A stretch of 64,000 bases of DNA from CAVSCD01 sp963726335. GTDB lineage: Bacteria > Acidobacteriota > Aminicenantia > Aminicenantales > UBA8522. The position numbers and the translations under genes are program-made. Positions within the stretch are counted from its first letter, which is position 1, and each line of letters opens with the position of its first letter. The stretch spans positions 310,001 through 374,000 of the forward strand of contig CAVSCD010000004.1 in assembly GCA_963726335.1 (NCBI GenBank), given 5' to 3'. Shown here piece after piece: positions 1 through 9,090 of this stretch. The notes beneath the pieces were generated by a model. It saw only the letters and a program-made list of their open reading frames with translations. It searched no databases and was not told where the DNA came from.

Positions 1-709
1 CGGCGGGCGCCTCGGCGGCGTCAAGGAGCTGGAGCGCTTCCTCGGCGGCCTCCCGGCCGATCGCCTCCGGAGTCAGGACATCCCGAAAGTATTCCAGGCC
101 GACGCGGCCGCCGCCGCCGGCGTATCCGGATTCCCGGCGTCCGTCCTTCTCGGCCACCGAGAAGCAGGACAGCTTGGCCATCGGCCTGGCGTCGTGCGCC
201 ACGAGCCCCTCGGAATTGACGATCGACACATACTGGACGCTGTCCTGATAGAGCACCTTGGTCTTGCTGATCCTGGAGGAACGCCGATGGCAGGCGGTGT
301 ACGCTTCCTGGGCCAGCGCGATCCGGGCCTCGAGGCCGACGCCGTGAAGGGGCCTGGACGCCGTATAGACATCCTGAACGTGGCGGACGGTCTTCAGCCG
401 GGGGACTTTCGCGAACCCCGCGCCCGAGGCGACGGCGGCCGCCGTCCGGGCGGCATCGAGGATCTTGCTCATGGCCAGCTCATTGACGTAAGCAAAACCG
501 GTCTTCTCTCCGGCGTTGACTCGGATGCCCAGGCCGAGGCTGACCGCTTCGGCGGTCTCCTTGACAATGTCTTCCTCGAGGTTGACGAGGTTGAAAACCC
601 GGTATTCAAAAAAGAGGTCGGCGAAATCGCCGCCCCGGGAGAGCGCGGCGGCGAGGATCTTCCGCCAATCCGGGCTCTCCAGGCCGAAGCGGTCTTCGAA
701 GGCGATCAT
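1..709 (-). CDS. tldD: TldD/PmbA-family metalloprotease, N-terminal half (runs off window)
   Basis: I translated the minus strand from an ATG at 709, and the frame stays open to base 1 (about 236 residues). It begins MIAFEDRFGLES. Family hallmarks include a VSLGLGIRVNAGEKTGFAYV-like segment and the GGGGRVGLEYF stretch typical of the TldD N-terminal domain. TldD with TldE/PmbA processes modified peptides and antitoxins. The catalytic HExxxH region belongs to the C-terminal half and lies outside the window, so activity cannot be judged. The start codon overlaps the stop of the upstream membrane protein (ATGA at 709-706), so the two are probably translationally coupled. I see no frameshift in the visible part. 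Confidence 0.85.
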   Translation of the reverse strand, partial: MIAFEDRFGLESPDWRKILAAALSRGGDFADLFFEYRVFNLVNLEEDIVKETAEAVSLGLGIRVNAGEKTGFAYVNELAMSKILDAARTAAAVASGAGFAKVPRLKTVRHVQDVYTASRPLHGVGLEARIALAQEAYTACHRRSSRISKTKVLYQDSVQYVSIVNSEGLVAHDARPMAKLSCFSVAEKDGRRESGYAGGGGRVGLEYFRDVLTPEAIGREAAEEALQLLDAAEAPA

Positions 710-1728
710 CGCGCCCCCGCGGCATCCCGGCGGCGCGGCCAGGCCAGGACCAGGATGCTGCCGATGCCCAGGGAGTATTCGAAGATGTTGGTCAGCAGGT
801 GGACGCCAATCCCCGAGATGACGGCCATGCCGGCATCGAAATCCATCAGCCGGAAGGCGAGCGCCCAGCCCGATTCCCAGGTCCCGAACCCGGCCAACCC
901 CTTGACGGGGAGGACCGAGGTCAGCTCGGCGCCGCTGATCCCCAGGATGAACCTGGAAAAGCTCAGGTCGGCGAGCGAGAAGCCGCGGCTCCTGAGGAGT
1001 CCGTAGAAAAGCGAGAAAACGGAAATGTACTTGGCCAGCCGGATGACGAGCGACTGCGCGAACACGGGGACCAGGCTCCGCTTCTCCCGGTAGAGGGAGA
1101 TTTCGTCCACGGTCAGCTTGAGTTTCTCCCCCGCCGTTTTCAAGAAGGGGCGGCCGGCGAGGCCCAGGAGGGCGATCAGCCGCTCGAACAGGCTCACGAG
1201 AAAACGGCTCAGAGGCACGAGCCTCCAGACAAGAAGCGCGACGACGGCAAAGAAAACCGCGGCGATACCCAGGACCGCGGGCACCGAAATGGCCCCGGCT
1301 CCGAGTCCCACGGACAGCCCGGCCAGGATGAGGAAGGGGCTGAGGGTCAGCGTGTCCAGGACCGAGGCCATGACGAACGTCGAGGTCGCCGATTCAAATG
1401 TGAACCCGAGCCGCTTGTTGAGAACGTAAATATAGGACAGACCGCCCAGCCGGGCGGGCAGCAAGTCGATCAGGCTGTTGCGGATGAAGGTCGCGAGGAG
1501 GATGTTGCCCCAGCCGATGAACCGCGGTGCGAGCAGTGTTTTGTAGCGCCAGGCCCGGACCAGGGCTCCCCCCAGCGCGACGGCGGCATAGACAACGACA
1601 GCCGGCCAATAGAGATTCGACAGCATCGCTCCGATATCCCCGGCCCTGAACTGGGAAGAGAGAAGCCAGAGAAGGCCGACGGAGACGGCGGCGGAAAGAC
1701 CGATATAGACCGCCTTGTTCTTGAGCAC
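706..1728 (-). CDS. Flippase-like / lysylphosphatidylglycerol synthase TM-domain (UPF0104, YbhN-type) membrane protein
   Basis: This is a 340-residue polytopic inner-membrane protein with roughly eight hydrophobic segments; the first is near residues 8-27. Features of the LPG_synthase_TM/UPF0104 family include an RAWRYK segment after TM2, PARLGGLSYIY in the middle, and a C-terminal GLAGFGTWESGWA segment. Members are membrane proteins linked to lipid or glycolipid handling; the substrate cannot be told here. The start is GTG. A -10 box sits only 6 nt upstream, so the message is probably leaderless. The 3' end overlaps the tldD start. An arginine-rich tail (WPRRRDAAGAR) follows the last TM segment. 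Confidence 0.75.
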   Translation of the reverse strand: MLKNKAVYIGLSAAVSVGLLWLLSSQFRAGDIGAMLSNLYWPAVVVYAAVALGGALVRAWRYKTLLAPRFIGWGNILLATFIRNSLIDLLPARLGGLSYIYVLNKRLGFTFESATSTFVMASVLDTLTLSPFLILAGLSVGLGAGAISVPAVLGIAAVFFAVVALLVWRLVPLSRFLVSLFERLIALLGLAGRPFLKTAGEKLKLTVDEISLYREKRSLVPVFAQSLVIRLAKYISVFSLFYGLLRSRGFSLADLSFSRFILGISGAELTSVLPVKGLAGFGTWESGWALAFRLMDFDAGMAVISGIGVHLLTNIFEYSLGIGSILVLAWPRRRDAAGAR

Positions 1729-1734
1729 AGGGAT

Positions 1735-1762
1735 ATTCTATGTGAGACCCCCGATTTGTCAA
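1735..1762 (-). promoter_or_regulatory. Sigma70-type promoter, probably leaderless
   Basis: On the minus strand TTGACA (1762-1757), a 16-nt spacer and TAGAAT (1740-1735) precede the GTG at 1728. Only 6 nt separate the -10 box from the start codon, so transcription should start at or next to the GTG. Confidence 0.6.
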
Positions 1763-1785
1763 AGCAGAAAAGAATCATCTTCCAT

Positions 1786-1810
1786 AGGGCTTCGAATAAG
1801 GTCAGTGTCT
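1786..1810 (-). repeat. Solo arm of the dispersed structured repeat found at 10.3 kb
   Basis: The plus strand here closely matches the reverse complement of the 5' arm of the repeat at 10326-10350. It shares CGAATAAGGTCAGTGTCT with one extra T before it. Only the arm is present; there is no internal hairpin and no second arm. It sits between two divergently transcribed genes. Confidence 0.5.
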
Positions 1811-1900
1811 CCGGGTAACGCCGGCCCCCCGCCACGCCCGCCCTCAGCCAGCTCATCGCCATCACAAAAATAGAGAGGCTTATAAAAGCAAAAGTCGGCT

Positions 1901-1929
1901 TTGTCATAGTGGTGCGGCTCTGATAGAAT
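1901..1929 (+). promoter_or_regulatory. Sigma70-type promoter for the GH78 gene
   Basis: TTGTCA (1901-1906), a 17-nt spacer and TAGAAT (1924-1929). This leaves a leader of about 35 nt containing AGGAGGG (1961-1967) before the ATG at 1972. Confidence 0.55.
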
Positions 1930-1971
1930 ATCGACCGCAATTATGATCCAACGATTTTCGAGGAGGGCGGC

Positions 1972-4642
1972 ATGGTTTCCCAGGTTAGGTTGTCTATTCT
2001 GGCGGTCGTCGCGATCGCGGTTTTCGGTTTGCTCAAGGTAAAGGCGCGGAGGAGGGGAGCGGGCCGCTCGCGCCGACGGGGCTGCAGCGTTGAATACCTG
2101 TCGGATCCCATGGGCGTCGACACGCCCCACCCCAGGTTCTTCTGGGTTCCGGAGCATAGCGACAGGGGACAGGCGCAGACGGCCTATGAGATCGTGGTCT
2201 CGACCGACGGGTCGGCCGCCGAAGGTGACATGTGGTCCACGGGCAAGGTGGCGGCCGTGTCTCCCGGCCAGGTCGCCTACGCGGGAAAGCCGCTTCAGAG
2301 CGGCGGCACGTACCATTGGAAGGTCCGCTATTGGGACTGCGCACGGCCAAGCCGAGTCCCTTCAGCGACACGGCCAGTTCGGCTGCGGGCTTTTTTCTCG
2401 GACCGATTGGACGGGCAGTGGATCGGCGGGAAGAACCAGCTCCGGAAGGAGTTCGAGTATCCCGGGATAAGGTCGTGCGGGCCAAGGCGTTCATCTGCGG
2501 GCTTGGGCTATTCCGAGCTCGGATCAACGGACGCAAGATGGGCCGGCCATGTCCTCGACCCGGCCTGGACGACATACGAAAAGCGAGCCCTTTATGTCGC
2601 CTACGATGTGACCGGGCACCTCCAGGAAGGGGCGAACGCCGTCGCGGTGATGCTCGGGCAGGGTTGGTTCAAGGGACTGGCCCTCCTTTTTCAGCTCGAC
2701 ATCGATCTCGAGGGAGGAGAGAAGATCCAGGTCGTAAGCGATGCCTTCCTGGGCCGTCGAAGGATGGTCCGGTCGTCTCCGACAGCGTCTATAACGGGGA
2801 AACCTACGATGCCCGGCTGGAAACGCCCGGCTGGGACCGGGCGGGCTACGATCAGACCGGCTGGGTTCGCCGCCGAGGCGGTGAATGGTCCCAAGGGCGT
2901 CCTGTCGTCCCAGATGATGCCGGCCATCGAGGTCACGGACACGATCGTTCCGCTGAACGATGTCGTCCCCGCAGCCGGGCGTTATCGTCTTCGATATGGG
3001 ACAGAATTTCGCCGGCTGGGCCGAGCTCGCGCGTTCGCGGCCCGCGCGGGACGGCCGTCAAAATGAGGTTCGCGGAGATCCTCTATGATACGGGCATGAT
3101 CAACCGGGAGAACCTCCGCGGCGCCCGGGCCGAGGACATCTACATCCTGAAAGGCGAGGGCGAGGAGATCTATCGAGCCGCGCTTCACCTATCATGGGTT
3201 CCGCTACGTTGAGGTCAGCGGCTTTCCGGGGACGCCGGCGGCCGACGCGATCCGGGGACGGGTCGTCCATTCCGCGGTCGAACAGACAGGGAGCTTCGCC
3301 TGCTCCAAGCCCGTCCTTAACGGCCTCCAGCGGATCATCGTCTGGGGCCAGACCTCGAACCTGCACAGCATCCCCACGGATTGCTGCCAGCGGGACGAGC
3401 GGATGGGCTGGATGGGCGACGCCCACGTGACCGCCGAGGAGGCCATTCACAATTTCGATATGGCCGCCTTCTACACGAATTTCCTCCGCGACATCCGCGA
3501 CATCCAGGACGACAAGGGGATGATCACCGACACGGTGCCCCATGTCTGGGGCAACCGGCCGGCCGACCCGGCCTGGGGAACCGCCTATCCGCTCATCTGC
3601 TGGCACGTCTATCAATATTACGGGGACCGGCGGATTCTCGAGGAGCATTATGAAGGGGTCAAGAAGTATGTCGAATTCCTGAGGAGCCGCGAAGAGAACG
3701 GCCTGGTCAAGTATTTCTATTATGCCGACTGGGTCTCCATCGACAAGACGCCGGGGAGCATCGTTTCATCGTTCTACTATTACTATGACGTCAGGGTGCT
3801 CTCGGACATGGCCAAGGTGCTGGGCCGGGAGCAGGACGCCAAGCTCTATGCCGACCTCGCCGAAAAGATCAAGTCGGCTTTCCACAAGGAATATTTCGAT
3901 CCCCAATCCAAGAACTACGCGAACGGGACGCAGACGGCCAACACCCTGGCCCTGTTCCTCGGCATCGTCCCGGAAAGCGAGCGGGCCGCTGTGTTGGCCA
4001 ACCTCTTCGACAACGTGGTCTATAAGAACGCTTCCCACCTGACGACCGGCATCATCGGCACGAAATACATCATGGAGCTCCTGACGTCTCAGGGAAACTC
4101 CGACCTGGCCTACGACATCGCCGCCCAGACAACCTATCCGAGCTGGGGCTATATGATCGAGAACGGCGCCACGACCCTCTGGGAGCTGTGGCAGCTCCGG
4201 GAGGGGCCGTCGATGAACTCCCACAACCACCCAATGTTCGGGAGCGTCGGGTCCTGGCTGTACAAGGCGCTCGCGGGCATCAGCCTGGCACCCGACGCGA
4301 TCGGGTTCGAGAAGATCCGGATCGCGCCCCAGATGGTCCGCGACCTGCGTCACGCGGCAGGTTCGGTCGAGACTTACCGGGGAACCGTGTTCCTCATCGT
4401 GGTCGAGGGACGACGGGAATGTCCGGCTCGATGCCGTCGTGCCGGTCGGCAGCTCGGCCGAGGTCGTCCTGCCCCGGTTCAATTTTCAGAACGTGGTTTT
4501 AAAAGAGTCGGGCCAGACCATCTGGGACGCTCGGGGATATCAGACCGGCGCGCCCGGTGTCGAGAAGGTCGAGGAAAAACAGAAAAGCCTGATCATCCGG
4601 ATCGGCTCCGGACGGTACAGCTTCGAGCTGACCGGCGACTGA
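1972..4642 (+). CDS. Alpha-L-rhamnosidase, GH78 family (multiple frameshifts in this sequence)
   Basis: The reading frame has to be stitched together. An exported N-terminus (MVSQVRLSILAVVAIAVFG) is followed by VEYLSDPMGVDTPHPRFFW, the usual start of bacterial GH78 enzymes. Then comes the inserted beta-domain (VLDPAWTTYEKRALYVAYDVT, GQGWFKG). The (alpha/alpha)6 catalytic barrel follows, with DCCQRDERMGWMGDAH near 3390, and a C-terminal beta domain ends at 4642. The total span of about 890 codons matches the family. Single-base shifts occur near 2043, 2089, 2338, 2400, 2490, 2760, 3000-3060, 3190 and 4395. Conserved residues continue in the new frame each time, so consensus error is more likely than decay; a recent pseudogene is the alternative. 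The enzyme removes terminal rhamnose from glycans, feeding the nearby rhaA/rhaT genes. Confidence 0.85.
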
Positions 4643-4688
4643 CCGGACCGCTGATCCTGGGGTCGGAGACCCGGCAGGGGGTTCCGAA

Positions 4689-4871
4689 TCAGCCGGATCT
4701 TTTCCGGGCGCCCGACCAGAGCGTGGCGAACACGAACCAGCCGCCAGAGGCGATGAGCAAGACGAGCTTGAACCGCGCCTCGGAGAATGCTCCCAGAAAA
4801 TAGAGGACCGGCGCGGCCAGACCGGCGGCCAGGCTGAAGACCGATGCCGCTCCCAGCCAGTTCTTACGCAT
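4689..4871 (-). CDS. Small two-TM membrane protein of unknown function
   Basis: A 60-residue protein, MRKNWLGAASVFSLAAGLAAP onward, with two predicted membrane helices: about residues 6-25 (FSLAAGLAAPVLYFLGAF) and 32-51 (LVLLIASGGWFVFATLW). It has a basic tail, RKRSG. Its ATG at 4871 overlaps the stop codon region of the upstream permease, so it is likely co-translated and may be an accessory subunit of that transporter. I recognise no family. The gene ends 46 bases from the convergent rhamnosidase stop. Confidence 0.5.
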   Translation of the reverse strand: MRKNWLGAASVFSLAAGLAAPVLYFLGAFSEARFKLVLLIASGGWFVFATLWSGARKRSG

Positions 4872-6242
4872 GCCGATCCCTCCGCGCCGCGCACAACGCG
4901 ACATATGAAACGAGGGCGATGAAGTATCCCGGCAGCCACCGGAAATAAAGGTGCATGGGGAGTACGGCGCAGATCCCGAGCGTCCCGGCCCACACCCCGA
5001 GCGCCCGCCAGTTGAAAACGCGCGCTTCTTTTTCGACTCGGTATGGCTCGATTTTGAGGATCGGGAACAGCCAGTGCTCGGCGAAGACGACGGCGCCCAT
5101 CGGCATCAGGACCAGCCCGTAGATCGCGACATAATCCAGGAGCCTGATGAAGAAGACCGGGAAGCTAGGCCAGGACCGTGGTCACGGCCCCGGCCGCCAG
5201 GGTGACCTTCCAGCGCGGCCAGCCCGGGGTCAGGGTCTGAAGCGCCAGGCCGGCCCGGTAGAGCGTCGGGTTGGCGGTCGTCCAGCCCGCCAGCAGGACC
5301 CCTCCGACGCCGGCCAGCCCGGCGGCCTCGAAGGCCATCCGGCCCGGGATTCATCTCGCGTCCCACGGCGGCCACCATGATGCCCGAGCAGATCCAGGCC
5401 AGCATGTGCCCGGGGTACATGCCGAACGCGGAGTACAGGCCGTAGGTCCATTTCTTGGCGTAGCGGAAAATCGCCATGTCGGACAGGCCGATGTGCATGG
5501 CCAGGTTGCAGAACCAGGCGAAGAACAGGATGTGCCAGAACCCGAGCTTCTCCTGGCCCGGGCGCCGGCAAGTCCGTTCCAGATCCGGGTCGTCGCCACC
5601 TCCCAGAGGTTGCCAGGTCCCGCTCGACGCCCAGCCGGGACAGCATGGCGATCGCCCCGGCGACGAAAACGAGGAAGATCCAGGGGGAACAGACCTGGGC
5701 GAACCGGCTCAGCTTCTCGAACCCGAGGATGGCCAGCGTCGTGAAGAGCGCGCCGATGACCGTGCGTCAGGACAACCCAGCCCGCTGAGTCGGGAAGCAC
5801 GGCGTCCAGGGTCGGCACAGCCAGCCCGAACCCGAGACCGACCGCCGTCGCCGATACCGAGATCATGGCCCCGGCCAGGATGAAGAAGAGTACGGCGCTG
5901 GCGATGTTGTAGATCCAGGTCACGCCCGGGCCGGCGATCCGTCCGCAGGTACCAGTAGAGCGTCAGCCGGGTCCGGACGGCGATCGGGGCGCAGATGAAC
6001 GTCCAGGAGAGGACCGCCAGCAAGTTGCCGACGGCCAGTCCGAGCAACAGGTCCTTGGCCGTGACTCCATGAAGGACGAAGAACGCGCCGATGACGAACT
6101 CCGTGGCGGCCACGTGCTCGCCGGCGAACAGACCCGCGAATTTTGATCCGGACTGGAGCTTGTCTAAAGAGACGGGTTCCCGGTCGAACTCGTAGAGCGT
6201 GTCCATGCGCGCCGCGGCGGCGCCAAAGATGTTCTTGGCCAT
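4864..6242 (-). CDS. NCS1-type purine/cytosine permease-like transporter (frameshifted in this sequence)
   Basis: Stitching minus-strand frames gives a polytopic protein of about 459 codons. It starts MAKNIFGAAAARMDTLYEFDREPV. Recognisable parts are GEHVAATEFVIGAFFVLHG, VTWIYNIASAVLFFILAGAM, GFWHILFFAWFCNLAMHIGLSDMAIFRYAKKW and a C-terminal VFAEHWLFPILKIEPYR segment. The layout matches permeases for cytosine/purines, uracil, thiamine or allantoin. The substrate is unknown; in this neighbourhood a sugar-derived or nucleobase solute are both guesses. Frame changes occur near 5945, 5765, 5580, 5345 and 5165. The remaining sequence is conserved, so these look like consensus errors. It lies upstream of and overlaps the small membrane protein. 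Confidence 0.65.
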
Positions 6243-6251
6243 TGGCTCCCT

Positions 6252-6280
6252 ACGATAACCAAACCCATGCCATTTGACAA
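6252..6280 (-). promoter_or_regulatory. Promoter for the NCS1-type permease
   Basis: On the minus strand TTGTCA (6280-6275), a 17-nt spacer and TATCGT (6257-6252), then 9 nt to the ATG at 6242. An AGGGAG sequence lies inside that gap and may not be transcribed if initiation is about 7 nt after the -10 box. Confidence 0.45.
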
Positions 6281-6382
6281 TAAAGATCTTCGGGCAGGGC
6301 CGCGCGGAGAGGGAGGAGCGCCGTGTCAGGACCCGAAAACCGCCTTTATGGTCCGTAAATAAGGATGCTTGTTAAAAAACTG

Positions 6383-6391
6383 TGCTATAAT
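6383..6391 (+). promoter_or_regulatory. Extended -10 promoter of serS, probably leaderless
   Basis: TGC followed by a perfect TATAAT (6386-6391), with no convincing -35 box. Only 8 nt separate it from the ATG at 6400, and no Shine-Dalgarno sequence is visible, so a leaderless serS transcript is likely. Confidence 0.6.
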
Positions 6392-6399
6392 TCGCCGCG

Positions 6400-7683
6400 A
6401 TGCTGGACCCGAAACACGTACTCGATCACTTCGACGAAGTGAAAAGCAGGCTCGAGGCGCGGAGCCCCGCCTTCGGGCCGCTTCTCGACGAATACCAGGC
6501 CGTCGCGCTCAAGGAACGGGATGACCTCCGGCGTGTCGAAGAGCTGAGGGCGAAAAAAAACAAGCTGTCCGAGCAGACCATCAAAACCAAGCGCGAGGGC
6601 GGAGACGTCGGCCCGCTGGTCCGGGAAAGCAAGAGGATCGGCGACGAGATCGCCGCTCTCGAGGAGCTGAGGCGCGAGACGGCCGAGCGCTGGGGCCGTC
6701 TCAGCCTCGAGATCCCCAACATCCCCCACGAGACCGTGCCGGCCGGCGCGACCGCGGCCGACAACGCCGTCGTTCGCACGAGCGGCGATCCGCCCCGGTT
6801 CGCCTTTGAGGCGGAAGCCCACTGGGATATCGGAACGCGGCTCGGCATCCTGGATTTCGAGCGCGCGGCGAAGATCACGGGCTCGCGGTTCGCCGTCTAT
6901 TTCGGAGCGGGCGCGCGCCTGGAACGGGCCCTGATCAATTTCATGCTGGATATCCATACACGCGAGAAAGGCTTCCGGGAGGTCCTGCCGCCGTTTATCG
7001 CCAACGAAGCCAGCCTGACGAGCACCGGCAATCTCCCCAAGTTCAAGGAAGACCTGTTCAAGCTCGAGGGCCTGCCGTGGTATCTCATCCCGACGGCCGA
7101 AGTCCCGCTCACCAACATCTATCGCAACGAGATCCTCGACGGCGCGATGCTCCCCCAGCGGTTCGTCGCCCACACGCCCTGCTTCCGGAGCGAAGCCGGA
7201 TCCTACGGCAAGGACATCCGGGGCCTCATCCGCCAGCACCAGTTCAATAAGGTCGAGATGATGGTCTTCTCGTTGCCCGAGAATTCGTTCGACGAACTCG
7301 AGTCCATGACGGCTGCGGCCGAGGAGGTCCTGAAAAGGCTGGGACTGGCCTATCGCGTCGTTCTCCTCTGCACGGGCGACATGGGGTTCGCGAGCAGCAA
7401 GACCTACGACCTCGAAGTCTGGATGCCGGGCCGTCAAGGCTACATGGAGATCTCGTCGTGCTCGAACTGCGCCGATTTCCAGGCCCGGCGGTCGGGCATC
7501 CGTTTCCGCCGCGCTCCCAAGGCCAGGCTGGAGTTCGTCCATACTCTGAACGGTTCCGGGCTGGCCGTCGGCCGGACGCTGAGCGCCGTCCTGGAGAACT
7601 ACCAGCAAGACGACGGTTCGGTGATCGTTCCGCCCGCCCTCCGTCCGTACCTGGACGGCCTCGAGAGGATCGTCACCGCCTGA
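6400..7683 (+). CDS. serS: Seryl-tRNA synthetase
   Basis: A 427-residue class II aminoacyl-tRNA synthetase that charges tRNA-Ser. Residues 1-110 form the N-terminal coiled-coil arm that grips the long variable arm of tRNA-Ser. The catalytic core contains TSTGNLPKFKEDLFKLEG, the motif-2 region with CFRSEAGSYGKDIRGLIRQHQFNKVE, the serine-binding LEVWMPGRQGYMEISSCSNC stretch, and motif 3 with GSGLAVGRTLSAVLENYQ near the C-terminus. The length is normal for bacterial SerRS and the frame is intact. Two tRNA-Ser genes lie 2.5-4.3 kb downstream. Confidence 0.97.
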   Translation: MLDPKHVLDHFDEVKSRLEARSPAFGPLLDEYQAVALKERDDLRRVEELRAKKNKLSEQTIKTKREGGDVGPLVRESKRIGDEIAALEELRRETAERWGRLSLEIPNIPHETVPAGATAADNAVVRTSGDPPRFAFEAEAHWDIGTRLGILDFERAAKITGSRFAVYFGAGARLERALINFMLDIHTREKGFREVLPPFIANEASLTSTGNLPKFKEDLFKLEGLPWYLIPTAEVPLTNIYRNEILDGAMLPQRFVAHTPCFRSEAGSYGKDIRGLIRQHQFNKVEMMVFSLPENSFDELESMTAAAEEVLKRLGLAYRVVLLCTGDMGFASSKTYDLEVWMPGRQGYMEISSCSNCADFQARRSGIRFRRAPKARLEFVHTLNGSGLAVGRTLSAVLENYQQDDGSVIVPPALRPYLDGLERIVTA

Positions 7684-7715
7684 GCGCGTCCTTCGCCCGC
7701 GCCGCCTTCTTTCAT

Positions 7716-7745
7716 TTGACTCCCGGGAAAATACGAGGATATACT
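7716..7745 (+). promoter_or_regulatory. Promoter of the rhaA-rhaT operon
   Basis: TTGACT (7716-7721), an 18-nt spacer and TATACT (7740-7745). A leader of about 33 nt carries AAGGAGG at 7768-7774, ten bases before the rhaA ATG. Confidence 0.6.
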
Positions 7746-7784
7746 CTCTTCCGATTGACGGCCCCGCAAGGAGGACGAAGCAAA

Positions 7785-9065
7785 ATGAGCATTCTTGACC
7801 ATTACGAAAGCAGCCGGATCATCGGTTACGAGACGGCCCGGTCGCGCTACGCGGAGATGGGCATCGACACCGAGGAGGCCATGGCTCGTCTCGCCAAGGT
7901 GGCCATCTCTCTGCACTGCTGGCAGGGTGACGACGTCGGCGGGTTCGAGAGCGCGGGAGAAGCCACCGGCGGCGGCATCATGGCGACCGGCGCTTATCCC
8001 GGCAAGGCCCGGACCCCGGGCGAGCTCAGGCTGGACCTCGAAAAAGTCTACTCGCTCGTTCCCGGGAAGCACCGCCTCAGCCTGCACGCCTGCTATCTCG
8101 AGTCGGAAGGGCGGAAGGTCGACCGCGACGAAATCGGTCCGGAGCACTTCGCCGGCTGGGTTGCCTGGGCCAAGACGCAGGGCCTCGGCCTGGATTTCAA
8201 CCAGACTTTTTTCGCGCACCCCAAGGCGGCCTCGAACTTCACGCTGTCCCACTACGATGACGGCATCCGCCGGTTCTGGGTGGACCACGCCATCGCCTGC
8301 CGCCGGATCGGCGAGTTCATGGGCCGGGAGCTGGGCACCTCGTGCGTCACCAACCTCTGGATCCCGGACGGTTACAAAGATACTCCCGTCGACCGCAGGA
8401 CCTCGCGCGCTCTGCTCAAGGACTCTCTGGACAAGATCTTCGCCGTCAAGCTCGACCGGCGCCACCTGCTGGATGCGGTCGAACCGAAGCTCTTCGGCCT
8501 CGGGGTCGAGAGCTGCACCATCGGCTCGTTCGAGTTCTATCTGGGGTACGCCGTGCGCAACAACCTGCTCATCTGCCTCGACATGGGTCATTACCACCCG
8601 ACCGAAAGCGTCGCCGACAAGGTCTCGTCCGTGCTCTTCTTTCTCGACGAGATTTTGCTCCATGTCAGCCGGCCCGTGCGTTGGGACAGCGACCATGTCG
8701 TCACCCTGACGGACGATCTGCAGGAGCTCGCCCGGGAAGTCGTGCGGGGCGAATTCCTCGACCGGGTGCATATCGGGCTCGATTTCTTCGACGCCAGCAT
8801 CAACCGCATCGCAGCCTGGGTCATCGGCACGCGCTCCATGCTCAAGGCCCTCCTCGGCGCTCTTCTCGAACCGCTCGGCAAGCTGAGGGAGCTCGAAGCC
8901 GGCGGCGACTTCACCTCCCGGCTGGCGCTCCTTGAAGAACTGAAAACCCTGCCGTTCGGCGGCGTCTGGGACGAGTATTGCCGCCGCCACGGCGTGCCCG
9001 TCGGAGCCGGCTGGCTGGGGGAAGTTAAGAATTACGAACGGGACGTCCTGGATCTCAGAAAGTGA
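7785..9065 (+). CDS. rhaA: L-rhamnose isomerase
   Basis: A 426-residue protein that converts L-rhamnose to L-rhamnulose in the cytoplasm. The TIM-barrel features of RhaA are visible: CWQGDDVGGFE near residue 45, LDFNQTFFAHPKA near 145, the metal-binding CLDMGHYHPTE near 265 and the HIGLDFFDASINR segment near 330. The start is the ATG at 7785, because a perfect AAGGAGG precedes it; the open frame extends further upstream without support. rhaT follows 25 bases downstream. No rhamnulokinase or rhamnulose-1-phosphate aldolase gene is seen in this window, so the pathway must be completed elsewhere. Confidence 0.95.
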   Translation: MSILDHYESSRIIGYETARSRYAEMGIDTEEAMARLAKVAISLHCWQGDDVGGFESAGEATGGGIMATGAYPGKARTPGELRLDLEKVYSLVPGKHRLSLHACYLESEGRKVDRDEIGPEHFAGWVAWAKTQGLGLDFNQTFFAHPKAASNFTLSHYDDGIRRFWVDHAIACRRIGEFMGRELGTSCVTNLWIPDGYKDTPVDRRTSRALLKDSLDKIFAVKLDRRHLLDAVEPKLFGLGVESCTIGSFEFYLGYAVRNNLLICLDMGHYHPTESVADKVSSVLFFLDEILLHVSRPVRWDSDHVVTLTDDLQELAREVVRGEFLDRVHIGLDFFDASINRIAAWVIGTRSMLKALLGALLEPLGKLRELEAGGDFTSRLALLEELKTLPFGGVWDEYCRRHGVPVGAGWLGEVKNYERDVLDLRK

Positions 9066-9090
9066 TCCGAGGCCGGCTGAGGAGGATCTC

